From the NCBI GenBank assembly GCA_039033415.1, contig JBCCCR010000036.1, forward strand, positions 1 to 64,000: a stretch of 64,000 nucleotides of DNA, in the 5' to 3' direction. This document shows positions 7,409-16,604 of the stretch, piece after piece. This stretch comes from Pseudomonadota bacterium (GTDB lineage: Bacteria > Pseudomonadota > Gammaproteobacteria > Xanthomonadales > SZUA-38). Both the position numbers and the translations under genes were made by a program. The notes below the pieces were generated by a model, which saw nothing but the letters and a program-made list of their open reading frames with translations, was not told where the DNA came from and made no database searches. How positions within the stretch are numbered: the stretch's first letter is position 1; every line of letters starts with the position of its first letter.

Positions 7409-9517
7409 TCAGGCGGAGTCGATCTCAAGCATGTAGCGGTTCTGGATGTCGCCGACGCCAAACACTCGCAGCGTGTATTCGCCGCCCTCGCCAGGGGGAA
7501 CCAGATAATTGACCGATTCGTTATTGGTTGTGGAGTCGCCTCGGGCGACCACAGCGCCAGAGGGGTCGAGCAGCTCAAAGTCGATGTTGCCGCCGGCATG
7601 ATCAAAAGTTGCCGTAAGAAACACGACCTCATTTTCCTCCGCCGTAAACCGAAAGAAATCGTCATTGCCGCCGCAGCTCACAAAGCTGTCGCGCTCGAAG
7701 GGCGTTAGGATGACTGTCGGGGCCGCCAGGGAGTCGTTGGGTTCCCAGCCGTCGTCAAGCGGGCAGAGCTCTTCGAGGCTGTCGGAGAACAGTTTGCTGG
7801 TTGCGCCCACCTGGGTAAAAAATACCCGGCCGAAGAACTCGTTCTCGTTGGCGTTGGGTGATTCCAGGATCCGCAGAGTGTCGAAGACGATTGGCGTCCA
7901 TATTCCGACGAAGTTGTCTACGGACGGGTTCGGCGTTCGAAACGAGAGCGTCCCGACTTCGCGGCCGAGCAAAAACATCACGGCGTCAAAGGTGGAAGGG
8001 CTGGATCCGCCGGATGCGTCGTCAAATTCAATACCCAGACCTCGAACCGATTGGCCAATTGCCTGGATAACGAGGTTCTCGGCGTCGTTGATCGCCAATT
8101 CGATGTTGTTGTCGCCGGGAAAGTCCGCCGGCCAATTGCTGAAATTGAGCGACGAGGGTGCCACCGCCGAGAGCGTGACACCGCCGCTGACAAAAGGCTC
8201 GCCGGGGCTGCTGTTGTTAGGATAGGGGTCGGATACAACAAACCCCGCCGGCGCGCCTTCAAACACCTCCCGACGGGTGATCAGCAGCGGCGCCTCGGCG
8301 TCAAACTCATAAGCCCCGATGTCCGGGCCGCCGCCAATTCGTCGGGTGGCGCCGTCCGCGTCCAGTCGGAAGGAGCCATCACCGCTGGCACCCCTATCGA
8401 TCAGGGACGACTCTTTGCGCAGCCGGAAATTGGCACGAGCAACGTCAACAAAGTGAGGGTCAATCGCCAGCACGCCGTCAGCTGCCGAGCCCTCCAGGCC
8501 CACATCCGGCTGACCATTGTTGAAGCTGTTGTTGTCCAGCACCAATAAACTCGAAGCGGCACCCTCCGGGAGGATCCTATATCCGGATTGGCGCGCTTCG
8601 GAAACCGTGTTGTTGATGATGGCCAGCGAGACACTCGCGCCGGGATCAATGATAAAAACATCGATGCCGTCACCCGTGCCCTGGATATCGTGCATCGTGT
8701 TGTGCTGAAAGTCAGCGTCGACCTCCGCCGCGTCTTCAATGCGGAGCTGGATTCCACTCGCGTTGCCGCAGGAACATCCCGCGACCGAGTAGATCACGTT
8801 GCCGTAGGCCCGCAGGTTGTGGGTCCCGGTGCCGATAATTCGGTAGCTCAGGCCGGAGTTGCTCTGTTCCGGCAGGCTGGTGGTGACAACGTTGTCGAAA
8901 AAGTCGACAGTCGTTGCATCGCCCTCGCTCTGCACCCGGACGCCTTGCCCGGTGCTCGCAATGTGATTGCGTTCGATGACCGTCGTGGTCGGGACCTCCA
9001 GCCGCAAATCCACGGCGCCGGAATTGTTGTTGTCCAGCTGGAACGTCATCCGATTGTTTCTGAGCAGCAGCTCATGGCCCGTGCCAAACCGCACAACGCC
9101 GGTTAGCCGGGCGTTGTCGAAAGTCAGATCTTCGACGATGACCCGCTGGTTGTCACCGCTTATGCCCGTTTGCCCCAGACCGCCGAAATCAATACCGCGA
9201 GTGGTTTCGCCACCGCCGATCACCGGCGTAAAGCCGGGAGCGGGCCGCAGCCTCAGCGTGCGACCGATGAACAGCTGTTCGTCGATCGGCGTGTTGGTCG
9301 CAATGTCGATCGTGTCACCCTCGGCGGCCGCGGAGATGCAGGCCTGGAGCGTTGTGTCGCAGGGGGCCGGTCCTGGGTAAATGAGCTGGGCCGCCTGCAC
9401 CGATCCGGCTATTGACAAGGCCGCCAGCGCAAACAGCGCTGGAAGGAGGGAGGTGGCGGCCTGCACAAGGAGTTTCTTTCTGCGCCAAATCAAGGGCGCG
9501 ATAGTCGGCTTGCTCAT
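7409..9517 (-). CDS. Secreted right-handed beta-helix protein with C-terminal PPC domain
   Basis: The 702-aa protein has a signal peptide (LLPALFALAALSIAGSVQA, cleavage near 43). A parallel beta-helix follows with many repeated Asn/Val turns (about 60-420). An anchor-type segment comes next (SSLIDRGASGDGSF to GPDIGAYEF), then a beta-sandwich (about 430-570) with the motif LFSDSLEELCP. The last 100 residues form a bacterial pre-peptidase C-terminal (PPC) domain (EPNDSLAAP, DDFFRFTAEEN, GGEYTLRVFG). MSKPTIAP at 9517 is used as start; 10 more in-frame codons exist upstream. Function is probably extracellular or surface binding. The LFSDSLE stretch matches the tail motif of five other proteins here but is internal. 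Confidence 0.75.
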   Translation of the reverse strand: MSKPTIAPLIWRRKKLLVQAATSLLPALFALAALSIAGSVQAAQLIYPGPAPCDTTLQACISAAAEGDTIDIATNTPIDEQLFIGRTLRLRPAPGFTPVIGGGETTRGIDFGGLGQTGISGDNQRVIVEDLTFDNARLTGVVRFGTGHELLLRNNRMTFQLDNNNSGAVDLRLEVPTTTVIERNHIASTGQGVRVQSEGDATTVDFFDNVVTTSLPEQSNSGLSYRIIGTGTHNLRAYGNVIYSVAGCSCGNASGIQLRIEDAAEVDADFQHNTMHDIQGTGDGIDVFIIDPGASVSLAIINNTVSEARQSGYRILPEGAASSLLVLDNNSFNNGQPDVGLEGSAADGVLAIDPHFVDVARANFRLRKESSLIDRGASGDGSFRLDADGATRRIGGGPDIGAYEFDAEAPLLITRREVFEGAPAGFVVSDPYPNNSSPGEPFVSGGVTLSAVAPSSLNFSNWPADFPGDNNIELAINDAENLVIQAIGQSVRGLGIEFDDASGGSSPSTFDAVMFLLGREVGTLSFRTPNPSVDNFVGIWTPIVFDTLRILESPNANENEFFGRVFFTQVGATSKLFSDSLEELCPLDDGWEPNDSLAAPTVILTPFERDSFVSCGGNDDFFRFTAEENEVVFLTATFDHAGGNIDFELLDPSGAVVARGDSTTNNESVNYLVPPGEGGEYTLRVFGVGDIQNRYMLEIDSA

Positions 9518-9774
9518 TCGGTTCCTCGTTGATCCACCTTGTCTCACCCTAGCGGTGATTAGCCTCTTTGACTACAGGGTGAGTGAAGCTGGTGCAGTCG
9601 CGGGACGGGAACCCGCCCGAGCTCTGAAGTAATGGGTGAAGCCCTTGATCACAGGTGTTTGGTGATTGCGCGTATCGCTTTGAACGCTAGGTTCTCATAC
9701 CTGCTTTTGGTCGTGCTCGAGGATCACCGAACTGAATTCGGAGGTTCAGCATCATACGGAGGGGCCATAAGTAG

Positions 9775-9788
9775 TGTACAATCGTACA
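9775..9788. promoter_or_regulatory. Candidate operator of the brnTA operon
   Basis: TGTAC-AATC-GTACA is a perfect 5-bp inverted repeat 14 nt upstream of the brnT start. It overlaps TACAAT (9777-9782), a possible -10 box; another TACAAT is at 9789-9794. BrnA is a ribbon-helix-helix repressor known to autoregulate its operon, so this is a natural binding site. Confidence 0.5.
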
Positions 9789-9802
9789 TACAATTTAGTT
9801 AA

Positions 9803-10075
9803 GTGGAATACGTCTGGGATTTAAAGAAAGCCAAGGCTAACCGGATCAAGCACGGCATTGATTTTGCTGATGCCGTGATTGCGCTTGAGGACGACCTCGC
9901 CTTGACGATTCTCGACCCCGATTTTCCAAACGAAGATCGATTTGTTTCCCTTGGTCGGGACGCCTTTGGCAGGCTGTTGGTGACTGCATTTGTATTGCGT
10001 GAGAGCACAATCCGAGTGATTTCTTCGCGCAAGGCCTCTCGCGGTGAACGACGTATGTATGAGTCAAGAAGATGA
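9803..10075 (+). CDS. brnT: BrnT-family ribonuclease toxin
   Basis: The 90-aa protein has the BrnT signature: VWDLKKAKANRIKHGIDFADA at the N-terminus, then DPDFPNEDRFVSLGRDAFGRLLVTAF and a C-terminal IRVISSRKASRGERRMYES. BrnT is a RelE-like type II toxin that cleaves RNA and stops translation. Translation starts at GTG 9803. It is coupled to the antitoxin gene by a 4-nt ATGA overlap, with toxin first, as is usual for brnTA. Confidence 0.9.
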   Translation: MEYVWDLKKAKANRIKHGIDFADAVIALEDDLALTILDPDFPNEDRFVSLGRDAFGRLLVTAFVLRESTIRVISSRKASRGERRMYESRR

Positions 10076-10320
10076 AAAAGGAATACAACTTTTCCCAAGC
10101 TCAGCGCGGGCCGGTTTCTACATCTCCCTCTGGCAAGACCAGAGTGACGATTCGTTTAGATGACGATGTAATCGCCTGGTTTAAGGAACAGGTTCACGCG
10201 GCTGGCGGCGGCAACTATCAGACGCTGATCAACGCTGCCCTGAGAGAACACGTCAAGCGCAAGGCTGAACCTCTGGAAGATACGCTTCGCCGGGTCCTGC
10301 GCGAAGAATTGAGCAACTAA
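10072..10320 (+). CDS. brnA: BrnA-family ribbon-helix-helix antitoxin
   Basis: This 82-aa protein contains the RHH signature TRVTIRLDDDVIAWFKEQ (about 24-41) followed by GGNYQTLINAALREHV, typical of BrnA antitoxins, which neutralise BrnT and repress the operon as dimers. It overlaps brnT by 4 nt. Its TAA stop overlaps the stop of the convergent RND permease gene (sequence CTAA at 10317-10320), leaving no room for an intergenic terminator. Confidence 0.9.
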   Translation: MKKEYNFSQAQRGPVSTSPSGKTRVTIRLDDDVIAWFKEQVHAAGGGNYQTLINAALREHVKRKAEPLEDTLRRVLREELSN

Positions 10321-13300
10321 CCGTGCTCCGGGACCGCCTCGGGCGCCGCATGTTCCTCGATGCCAAACAGCCGGTGAAACCAGACCTCTATCCCGCGGAC
10401 GTAGGAAAACACCACGGGTACCACCAGCAGGCTGAGGGCTGTTGACGAGATCAGGCCGCCGATGACCGCAACCGCCATCGGCTGGCGGAAAGTGCCGCTG
10501 CCGCCGAGGCTCAACGCCAGCGGCGTCATGCCGGCGACCATCGCCACCGTGGTCATGAGAATCGGGCGGGCCCGTTTGCGGCAAGCGTCGATCAGGGCCT
10601 CGATGCGGTGCTTTCCCTCCTCCTGCATGCTCACCACGGCAAAGTCCACCAGCAGGATCGAGTTTTTGGTCACGATGCCCAGCAACATGACCAGGCCGAT
10701 CAGCGACGGCAGCCCAAGCTCGCTGCCCGAGATCAGCAGCGCGATCATGGCGCCGCCCACCGACAGCGGCACTGCGGACAAAATCGTGATGGGCTGGAAC
10801 CAGTCTTTAAACAGCAGCACCAGCACGCAATAGACGCACAGCACGCCGGTAGCAAGCGCGAGCAGGAAGCCTGAGAACAGCGCCTGCTGATTTTCAGCAT
10901 CTCCCGACTGTAGCAGGGCCACCGAATTGGGGCGGCCAGCAATCGACGGCAGCGCCTTGGCGGTAGCCAGCGCCTCACCCAGCGGGTAACCGCCCAGGTC
11001 GGCGGTGATGCTCACCTGACGCTGTCGGTCGTAGCGATTAATCTGGGTGGGGCCACTGGAGACAGAGATATCGGCCACGCTCGCCAGCGGCACCAGGCCG
11101 TTTCTGCCCGGAACCCGCAGGGCGGAGATGGCGTCGAGGTCAGCCCGCACTTTGTCGGGCATTATCACCCGGATGTCGATCTGGCGCTGGTCGAGGTTGA
11201 GCTTGGCCAGCGCTGAGTCGAAGTCACCGCTGAGCGCTACCCGCAGCGTTGCGCCGATGGCCTGGGTGGTCACCCCGCGCTCCGCGGCGCGCTGCGGGTT
11301 GGGGCGGATCACAATTTCCGGCCGCTCGAGGCTGGCGGTTGAGGTCACGCCGGTCAGGTAGGGCACGTTGCGCAGCTCGCGCTCCGCGGCCTTGGCGGTG
11401 GCTTTGAGCGCTCGTGTGTCGCTGCTGGCGAGGATGAGCTCCAGCCGGCGGCCGGGGCCGCCGCCGGTGACCGAAAACCGTCCGCCAGGCACTTCTTTCA
11501 GCCGGTCCCGGATATCCCACTCAATATCCTGCTGGTGTCGTCGCTGGCTGCGTTCGGCCAGCACTACCGATAGCGTCGCCTGGCGCACCTCGCCGGCGTT
11601 ACTTTTGTCCGGATCGCCGACCGTGGTGAAGATGGTGACCACGCCCGGCGTGTCTTTGATAGCGCGGCGGGCTGACTCGGCGATCTCCTGTGTTGACTCG
11701 AGGCTTGACCCCGGCGGCGACTCGATCGTGACGGTGGTGGTGCCGGAGTCGGTGGCGGGGATAAATCCGGTCGGAATCAGCGGTACTAGAACTACCGCCA
11801 GCGCAAAGAAGCCGAGACCGGCGATTACCGTGGTCTTGCGGTGGTGCAGGCACCAGGCCACCAGGCGCAAGTAGCCGGCCAGTAGCGGGCCATCGCGCTG
11901 GTCGTGCTCTTTCGTTGGCTTTCGCACCATCCAGATGGCCATCACCGGCGTGATGACTCTGGCCACCAGCAGCGACACGACTACCGCAAACACCACCGTC
12001 CAGCCAAACTGCTTAAACACTAGACCGGGTACACCGTCCATAAACGCTGTCGGCAGAAACACCACCACCAGCGTCGCGGTGGTCGCGACCACCGCCAGCG
12101 CAATCTCTTTCACGGCATCAACGGTAGCCTGCCGCACCGACTTTCCCTGACGCAGGTGTCGGGCGATGTTTTCCACTTCCACGATCGCGTCGTCAACCAG
12201 GATGCCAACCACGACCGAGAGCGCCAGCAGCGTGATGAAGTTGAGCGTGTAGCCAACCCAGGACATGAACGCGAACGCCGGAATGATCGATAGCGGCAGC
12301 GCCACGGCCCCGATCAGCGTTGCCCGCCAGTCGCGCAGAAACAGCCAGATCACCAGCACCGCCAGCAGGGCGCCTTCGTACAGCACGCGCATCGAGCCGT
12401 TGAAGTCGCGCTTGGTGGTAGTCACGGTCGTGGCGACCAGCTGAAACTGGATGTCCGGATAGGCCTCACCGACCTTCTCCAGCACGTCGGCCACCCGCTG
12501 GGCCGTGGTGATCTCGTCGAATCCTTTGGTTCGCAGCACCTGAAAGCCGAGTGCTGGCTGGCCGTCCAGCAGCGCTGCCTGGGTGCGGTCGGCGTGCGTG
12601 TCCGCGACGTTTGCCACCTGGTCGAGACGGATGAAGCGCCCGTCCCCGAGCGCAATCGGCAGCGCGGCGAGCTCGTCTGCGGTTTGCACCGTGGCGATCG
12701 TCCGCACACCCTGCTCGCGACCCCCGATGGTCCCCCGACCTCCCGAGGCTTCAGCCTGGACCGTGCGCAACGCGCGGGAAACATCCAGTGCCGTTACGTT
12801 GAGTGATGCCATCCGCGTTGGGTCCACCACCACATGCACCTCTCGCTGCACGCCGCCCAGGCGCTGGAACTCTCCGACGCCAGGTATACCTAGAATCGGC
12901 TTGGCGAGCGCGTCGTCGACAAACCACGACAGCGCCTCTTCGTCGCGTTGGTCGCTATAAACGCCGTAGCTGAGCAGCGCGCCACCGGGCCCTATCTGCA
13001 CTTTGCTAATCTGAGGCTCCTCCAGATCGGCCGGAAGATCGGAGCGAATACGGTCCACCGCGTCTTTCACGTCGGCCAGCGCCTGCGTGAGCTCTGTATC
13101 CAGCTCAAAATCCACCCGCATCGTGACGTTGCCGTCCGTGATGGTCGTCTGGATGTGCTTCAGTCCGGTGAGCGTCGCCATGGAGTCTTCCACCGGGCGC
13201 GCCACTTCGGTCTCCAGCTGGGCCGGGGCCGCACCCGGCAGCTGCAGCTTCAGGTTGATTCGCGGCAGATCCAGGTCGGGAAAGCTCTGAACGGACAGCG

Positions 13301-13391
13301 TGTTGAATCCCACCAGCCCCGCCAGTGTCGCGAGCCCAAACAGCAGAATCGACGGGATCGGATTGCGGATGGACCAGGTGGCGAGATCCAT
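10317..13391 (-). CDS. RND-superfamily efflux pump inner-membrane permease (HAE1/AcrB-like)
   Basis: The 1024-aa length and architecture (12 TM helices, two large periplasmic loops) match AcrB/MexB-type proton-driven pumps that expel drugs, detergents or dyes. Proton-relay residues are visible: the Asp pair in VVVGILVDDAIVEVENI (TM4) and the Lys in LLGIVTKNSILLVDF (TM10). The N-terminus NPIPSILLFGLATLAGLVGF is typical. It is the second gene after the periplasmic adaptor (3-nt gap). No outer-membrane channel gene is adjacent, so a TolC-like partner elsewhere is expected. Substrate unknown. The gene is flanked on both sides by toxin-antitoxin operons. Confidence 0.92.
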   Translation of the reverse strand: MDLATWSIRNPIPSILLFGLATLAGLVGFNTLSVQSFPDLDLPRINLKLQLPGAAPAQLETEVARPVEDSMATLTGLKHIQTTITDGNVTMRVDFELDTELTQALADVKDAVDRIRSDLPADLEEPQISKVQIGPGGALLSYGVYSDQRDEEALSWFVDDALAKPILGIPGVGEFQRLGGVQREVHVVVDPTRMASLNVTALDVSRALRTVQAEASGGRGTIGGREQGVRTIATVQTADELAALPIALGDGRFIRLDQVANVADTHADRTQAALLDGQPALGFQVLRTKGFDEITTAQRVADVLEKVGEAYPDIQFQLVATTVTTTKRDFNGSMRVLYEGALLAVLVIWLFLRDWRATLIGAVALPLSIIPAFAFMSWVGYTLNFITLLALSVVVGILVDDAIVEVENIARHLRQGKSVRQATVDAVKEIALAVVATTATLVVVFLPTAFMDGVPGLVFKQFGWTVVFAVVVSLLVARVITPVMAIWMVRKPTKEHDQRDGPLLAGYLRLVAWCLHHRKTTVIAGLGFFALAVVLVPLIPTGFIPATDSGTTTVTIESPPGSSLESTQEIAESARRAIKDTPGVVTIFTTVGDPDKSNAGEVRQATLSVVLAERSQRRHQQDIEWDIRDRLKEVPGGRFSVTGGGPGRRLELILASSDTRALKATAKAAERELRNVPYLTGVTSTASLERPEIVIRPNPQRAAERGVTTQAIGATLRVALSGDFDSALAKLNLDQRQIDIRVIMPDKVRADLDAISALRVPGRNGLVPLASVADISVSSGPTQINRYDRQRQVSITADLGGYPLGEALATAKALPSIAGRPNSVALLQSGDAENQQALFSGFLLALATGVLCVYCVLVLLFKDWFQPITILSAVPLSVGGAMIALLISGSELGLPSLIGLVMLLGIVTKNSILLVDFAVVSMQEEGKHRIEALIDACRKRARPILMTTVAMVAGMTPLALSLGGSGTFRQPMAVAVIGGLISSTALSLLVVPVVFSYVRGIEVWFHRLFGIEEHAAPEAVPEHG

Positions 13392-13393
13392 CG

Positions 13394-14512
13394 TCAGGAG
13401 TCGCCGCTCTCGCGGGCAGCGTCAGGGTCGTTGACCACTTTCACCAGATCACCGTTGTTGAGGAAACCCGCACCTTTCAGCACCAGCTTGTCGCCGGCCG
13501 AGACGCCGGACAGAATCTCGATCAGGTCGCCTTCGCGTCGGCCGGTATCGACCACCAGCTCGTCCACGACGCTGCCGCTTAAGCGAAACAGCAGCGATCG
13601 GCCGTCCCGGATCACGATGCTTGCCGCCGGCACTACCACCGCTGGGGCGTTCCCCAGCTCCAGCCGGCCGCTCGCGAACATGCCGGCGCGCGCGTTGCTG
13701 TCCGGTTCGATGTCAACGTAGGCCAGGCCGAGCCGCGTCTGGTTGTCCAGCGAGGCCGCCCGCTGACGTACGTTGCCTGTTGTGGTGGTCCCATCGGGCA
13801 GCGTCAGTTTCGCGGTCATGCCTGGACGAACAGCAGCAAACTGTGAGGGGTTCAGCTCGGCCCGCCATTCCAGACGACCCTGCCGGATCATGCGAAAGAG
13901 TTCACTGCCCGGCTGCGGCACCTGGCCGAGCGTGGCCGAGCGTGAGGTGATGACCCCGTCATCCGGCGCTATCACCTGCGTGTCTTCCAGCCGAATCTGG
14001 AGCGACTTCAGCGAGGCCTCGGCCGCCGCAACCTGGGCGATTGTCGTGTCGGCCGTGGTAACCGCCTGCAGAATGTCCTGTTCGCTGATCGCGCTGGATT
14101 TACCCAGCGCCAGCACCCGATCTTTATTGACCTGGGCCTGTTTGCGCATCGCCTTGGCCTCAGCGAGGTTGGCCTCCGCCTGGTTGATATCTGCTTCCAC
14201 GGTGCGGGCGTCAAAGCTAGCCAGCATCTGGCCTTGGACAACCGTATCACCGACGTCCGCGCTGATCTCCACCAGCGTCAGTCCCGAGACGCGCGCGCCG
14301 ACCACCGCCTCCTGCCAGGGCGCAATGGCGCCCTGCGCCACCACCACCTGCGGCCAGATCTCGCTGCTGGCGCTGACGGCGGACACCACAGCTACCGGAA
14401 TCGGCTCTAAAAGCGGATCCTCGGCATCGCTAGCGCCATTTGGCGCTCGAACGAAGAACGTAAGCCCTGCGAGCACTGCAATGCCCAGCAGGGGATAGAG
14501 CACTTTCTTCAT
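13394..14512 (-). CDS. RND efflux periplasmic adaptor (membrane fusion protein)
   Basis: This 372-aa protein starts with a membrane anchor (VLYPLLGIAVLAGLTFFV). It contains the two lipoyl half-motifs (AVVGARVSGLTLVEISADVG and DTQVIAPDDGVITSRSATLG), an alpha-hairpin coiled-coil between them (about 115-185) and a beta-barrel with LNPSQFAAVRPGMTAKL. It bridges the RND permease to an outer-membrane channel. It is the first gene of the two-gene efflux operon; the promoter lies in the 250-nt region shared with the divergent vapBC operon. Confidence 0.92.
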   Translation of the reverse strand: MKKVLYPLLGIAVLAGLTFFVRAPNGASDAEDPLLEPIPVAVVSAVSASSEIWPQVVVAQGAIAPWQEAVVGARVSGLTLVEISADVGDTVVQGQMLASFDARTVEADINQAEANLAEAKAMRKQAQVNKDRVLALGKSSAISEQDILQAVTTADTTIAQVAAAEASLKSLQIRLEDTQVIAPDDGVITSRSATLGQVPQPGSELFRMIRQGRLEWRAELNPSQFAAVRPGMTAKLTLPDGTTTTGNVRQRAASLDNQTRLGLAYVDIEPDSNARAGMFASGRLELGNAPAVVVPAASIVIRDGRSLLFRLSGSVVDELVVDTGRREGDLIEILSGVSAGDKLVLKGAGFLNNGDLVKVVNDPDAARESGDS

Positions 14513-14726
14513 TGTTAACTTAGCGGACTTTGGGTCCGCGCTGCTCCCTGGTGTCGGTTAGCGCGAAACGGATTAGAAGTCCCATAGTGGACGTCCAATC
14601 TACACGGTTCTGTGAACATCCTAATTATCGCCCACTTCGCCCAGAAGTTTCGGGATTGGAGCGGCTTTTTGAGCACATTTCCCACCGCTTCCCGCGTTGA
14701 AATGAGCCGGTATCGCGATGCGCAAA

Positions 14727-14755
14727 TTGACACAAAATTCGTGTTACACGAAGAT
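14727..14755 (+). promoter_or_regulatory. vapBC promoter with embedded operator
   Basis: TTGACA (14727-14732, perfect -35) and GAAGAT (14750-14755, weak -10) are separated by 17 nt. Between and into the -10 is a perfect 7-bp inverted repeat, TTCGTGT-T-ACACGAA (14738-14752), with another CGTGT half-site at 14756-14760 just before the ATG. Repressor binding here would block the promoter, as expected for VapB autoregulation. Confidence 0.6.
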
Positions 14756-14761
14756 CGTGTA

Positions 14762-14992
14762 ATGAAAAACATCACAATCACCCTCCCTGAAGAGGTCGCC
14801 CGCTGGGCGAGAGTATGGGCCGCGAGGCAAAACGGCAGTGTCTCAAAACTCGTCGGAGAGCTACTGACGGAACGCATGAACCAGGAAACCGCCTACCAGG
14901 CCTGCATGAATCGCTACTTGAACAAGAGGCCAAAGCCATTAAAGCCGGCTGATGCCCCGCTGCCCGATCGGGCCTCCAGGCATCAACGTTGA
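14762..14992 (+). CDS. vapB: VapB-type ribbon-helix-helix antitoxin
   Basis: The 76-aa protein begins MKNITITLPEEVARWARVWA, a ribbon-helix-helix DNA-binding motif, followed by SVSKLVGELLTERM. The C-terminal part would bind the toxin. ATG 14762 is chosen over an in-frame start at 14612, because it follows the promoter/operator directly and matches family length. It overlaps the toxin start. It neutralises the VapC nuclease and probably represses its own promoter through the palindrome upstream. Confidence 0.8.
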   Translation: MKNITITLPEEVARWARVWAARQNGSVSKLVGELLTERMNQETAYQACMNRYLNKRPKPLKPADAPLPDRASRHQR

Positions 14993-15420
14993 CCTGGTTT
15001 GTTGATACCAATCTGCTGGTCTATGCAAGGGATTCCAGTGAACCCTCCAAACATGGGCGAGCCAGAGATTGGCTAAGCTTCCTGTGGACCACGCAGGGTG
15101 GTCGTTTGAGCGTTCAGGTGCTGCAGGAGTATTACGTGACCGTCACTGCAAAGCTCAATCCGGGGCTCAGCCAAAAAGAGGCTCGTGACGACGTAGCGCT
15201 CTTTCTTGCCTGGCGTCCTCTGGGCGTCGATAGCGCGCTGCTGGAGGCGGGTTGGCGAGAACAAGATGACTTTGGGTTTTCCTGGTGGGACAGTCTCATT
15301 GTGGCAGCCGCACGGCAGCAGGGGTGTAAGGCGCTACTCACAGAAGATTTGCAGCATGGCCAGGATCTGGGTGGACTGCTCGTCGTCGATCCGTTTCGTC
15401 GGGAGCCGGAGGAGCTTTAG
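14989..15420 (+). CDS. vapC: VapC-type PIN-domain ribonuclease toxin
   Basis: This 143-aa PIN-domain protein has the acidic metal-binding set: D6 in TWFVDTNLLVYA, E47 in QVLQEYYV, D101 in SWWDSLIVAAA and E119/D120 in LLTEDLQHG. VapC toxins cleave RNA, usually tRNA or rRNA, when the antitoxin is degraded. Translation starts at TTG 14989, overlapping the antitoxin stop (TTGA). Confidence 0.88.
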   Translation: MTWFVDTNLLVYARDSSEPSKHGRARDWLSFLWTTQGGRLSVQVLQEYYVTVTAKLNPGLSQKEARDDVALFLAWRPLGVDSALLEAGWREQDDFGFSWWDSLIVAAARQQGCKALLTEDLQHGQDLGGLLVVDPFRREPEEL

Positions 15421-15725
15421 ACGACTCCTAAGCAGTCGTGGATGGCTGATGGGAAAACGTTCGCGATCAGCATACCGCTTCGTCGACGGCTTACGCCGGC
15501 CAGGTGCCGGCAAACTGAGCGCGTTCGCCGGTTTGAACGCTGACGCTGTGCGTCCAGACGAAGCCAAGTGCCGCCAGTATAGGGGAATTACGAGATACCA
15601 TGTCCCTATGCTGCCTGGTGTTCCCTAACCGCTAACTTAGGGCGCAAGCTGCGGAAAATAGTCTCGCAATTTCCGCGGCGTTTAGGTCACTCCACCAAAT
15701 CGGACTTGTTCCATCGTAGGCTCGA
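15421..15725. other. Intergenic region without a convincing gene
   Basis: No reading frame here has homology I recognise; a 60-codon frame from ATG 15448 is low-complexity basic and looks like chance. A short hairpin, ACGACT (15421-15426) with AGTCGT (15434-15439), follows the vapC stop but has no T-run. The region separates two convergent genes. Confidence 0.5.
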
Positions 15726-16604
15726 TTACTGTCCTAGCTGGCGGCTGTGTTCGGCAAAATGCTGCGCCCGATCAGTGTCACCCTGCGCCGCGTAAAGAGC
15801 TGACAGTTCGTCGAATATGTAGTGCCGTTGCGCGTTGCCGGACAACGCCTCGTCCGCCAACCGTTGCTGTATCTCGAGGGCTCTTTCAACCTGACCCAAC
15901 ACGCGCAGGGTTCGAGCAACGTGCCAGCTTGCGTCGCGGATCTGGTTTTCCGGCGCTTGGTCGAGTATCCGAAGCGCCAGTGCGCGCTGAAACTCGGCCA
16001 GCGCATCATCGTAGCGGCCTGCCTCAAACAGCGTCTCGCCGAGGTTGCTGCGAAGCGACGGTTCCCAGCGCTGGGCAGCCGGCTGCGTGGAGCGTGTCGC
16101 GAGCAGGATCGCCTGCTGATTCCAACGGATTTGTGCCTCTAGTTCCGTCTCCGCAAACGGCATCATATGCAGAGCATCGACGGCTAACCCATCCAATCCG
16201 GCCTGTTTTGCGAGAGTCATCGCTTGTCGAAAGGCCTCCAGCGCGAGTGCGCGAGTCTCAGGCGTTTGTGCCCCGTCGGAGTGCTGATGAGATGCGTATG
16301 AGCGACCCAGCTCCAACCAATAATAGGTCCGAGCTTCTGGACCCGCTGTCGGGAGCACCTTCTCTATGGCCTCCAGCTCTTGGCGGGCCTGATCGAACTG
16401 ACGTCGGAAAATATGGACGCGGGCGAGTTGAGTGCGAATGATCATCGCCTCATCGCCGCTAACGGCGGCGAGGGCAGCCTGCATCCGCGCCTCGCTAGCG
16501 TTCAGGTCACCCCGCTGCCATAGATCTGCAACCGTCAGTTCAGCAGCGCTGCTTGCGTGAGCGAACCAAAAAACCAATCCAGCAATAGCCGACTTCCATT
16601 GCAT
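15726..16604 (-). CDS. Exported tetratricopeptide-repeat protein
   Basis: The 292-aa protein has a signal peptide (IAGLVFWFAHASSA, cleavage near 20). Helical repeats of TPR type follow: SEARMQAALAAVSGDEAMII, FDQARQELEAIEKVLP, RYDDALAEFQRALALRI, VERALEIQQRLADEAL and DTDRAQHFAEHSRQLGQ. TPRs mediate protein-protein contacts; no catalytic domain is present. The gene is monocistronic, convergent with vapBC. Partner unknown. Confidence 0.65.
   Translation of the reverse strand: MQWKSAIAGLVFWFAHASSAAELTVADLWQRGDLNASEARMQAALAAVSGDEAMIIRTQLARVHIFRRQFDQARQELEAIEKVLPTAGPEARTYYWLELGRSYASHQHSDGAQTPETRALALEAFRQAMTLAKQAGLDGLAVDALHMMPFAETELEAQIRWNQQAILLATRSTQPAAQRWEPSLRSNLGETLFEAGRYDDALAEFQRALALRILDQAPENQIRDASWHVARTLRVLGQVERALEIQQRLADEALSGNAQRHYIFDELSALYAAQGDTDRAQHFAEHSRQLGQ

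Noticed and set aside
15448-15628. 60-codon frame after vapC
   Set aside because: No homology, no Shine-Dalgarno, and composition like intergenic DNA.
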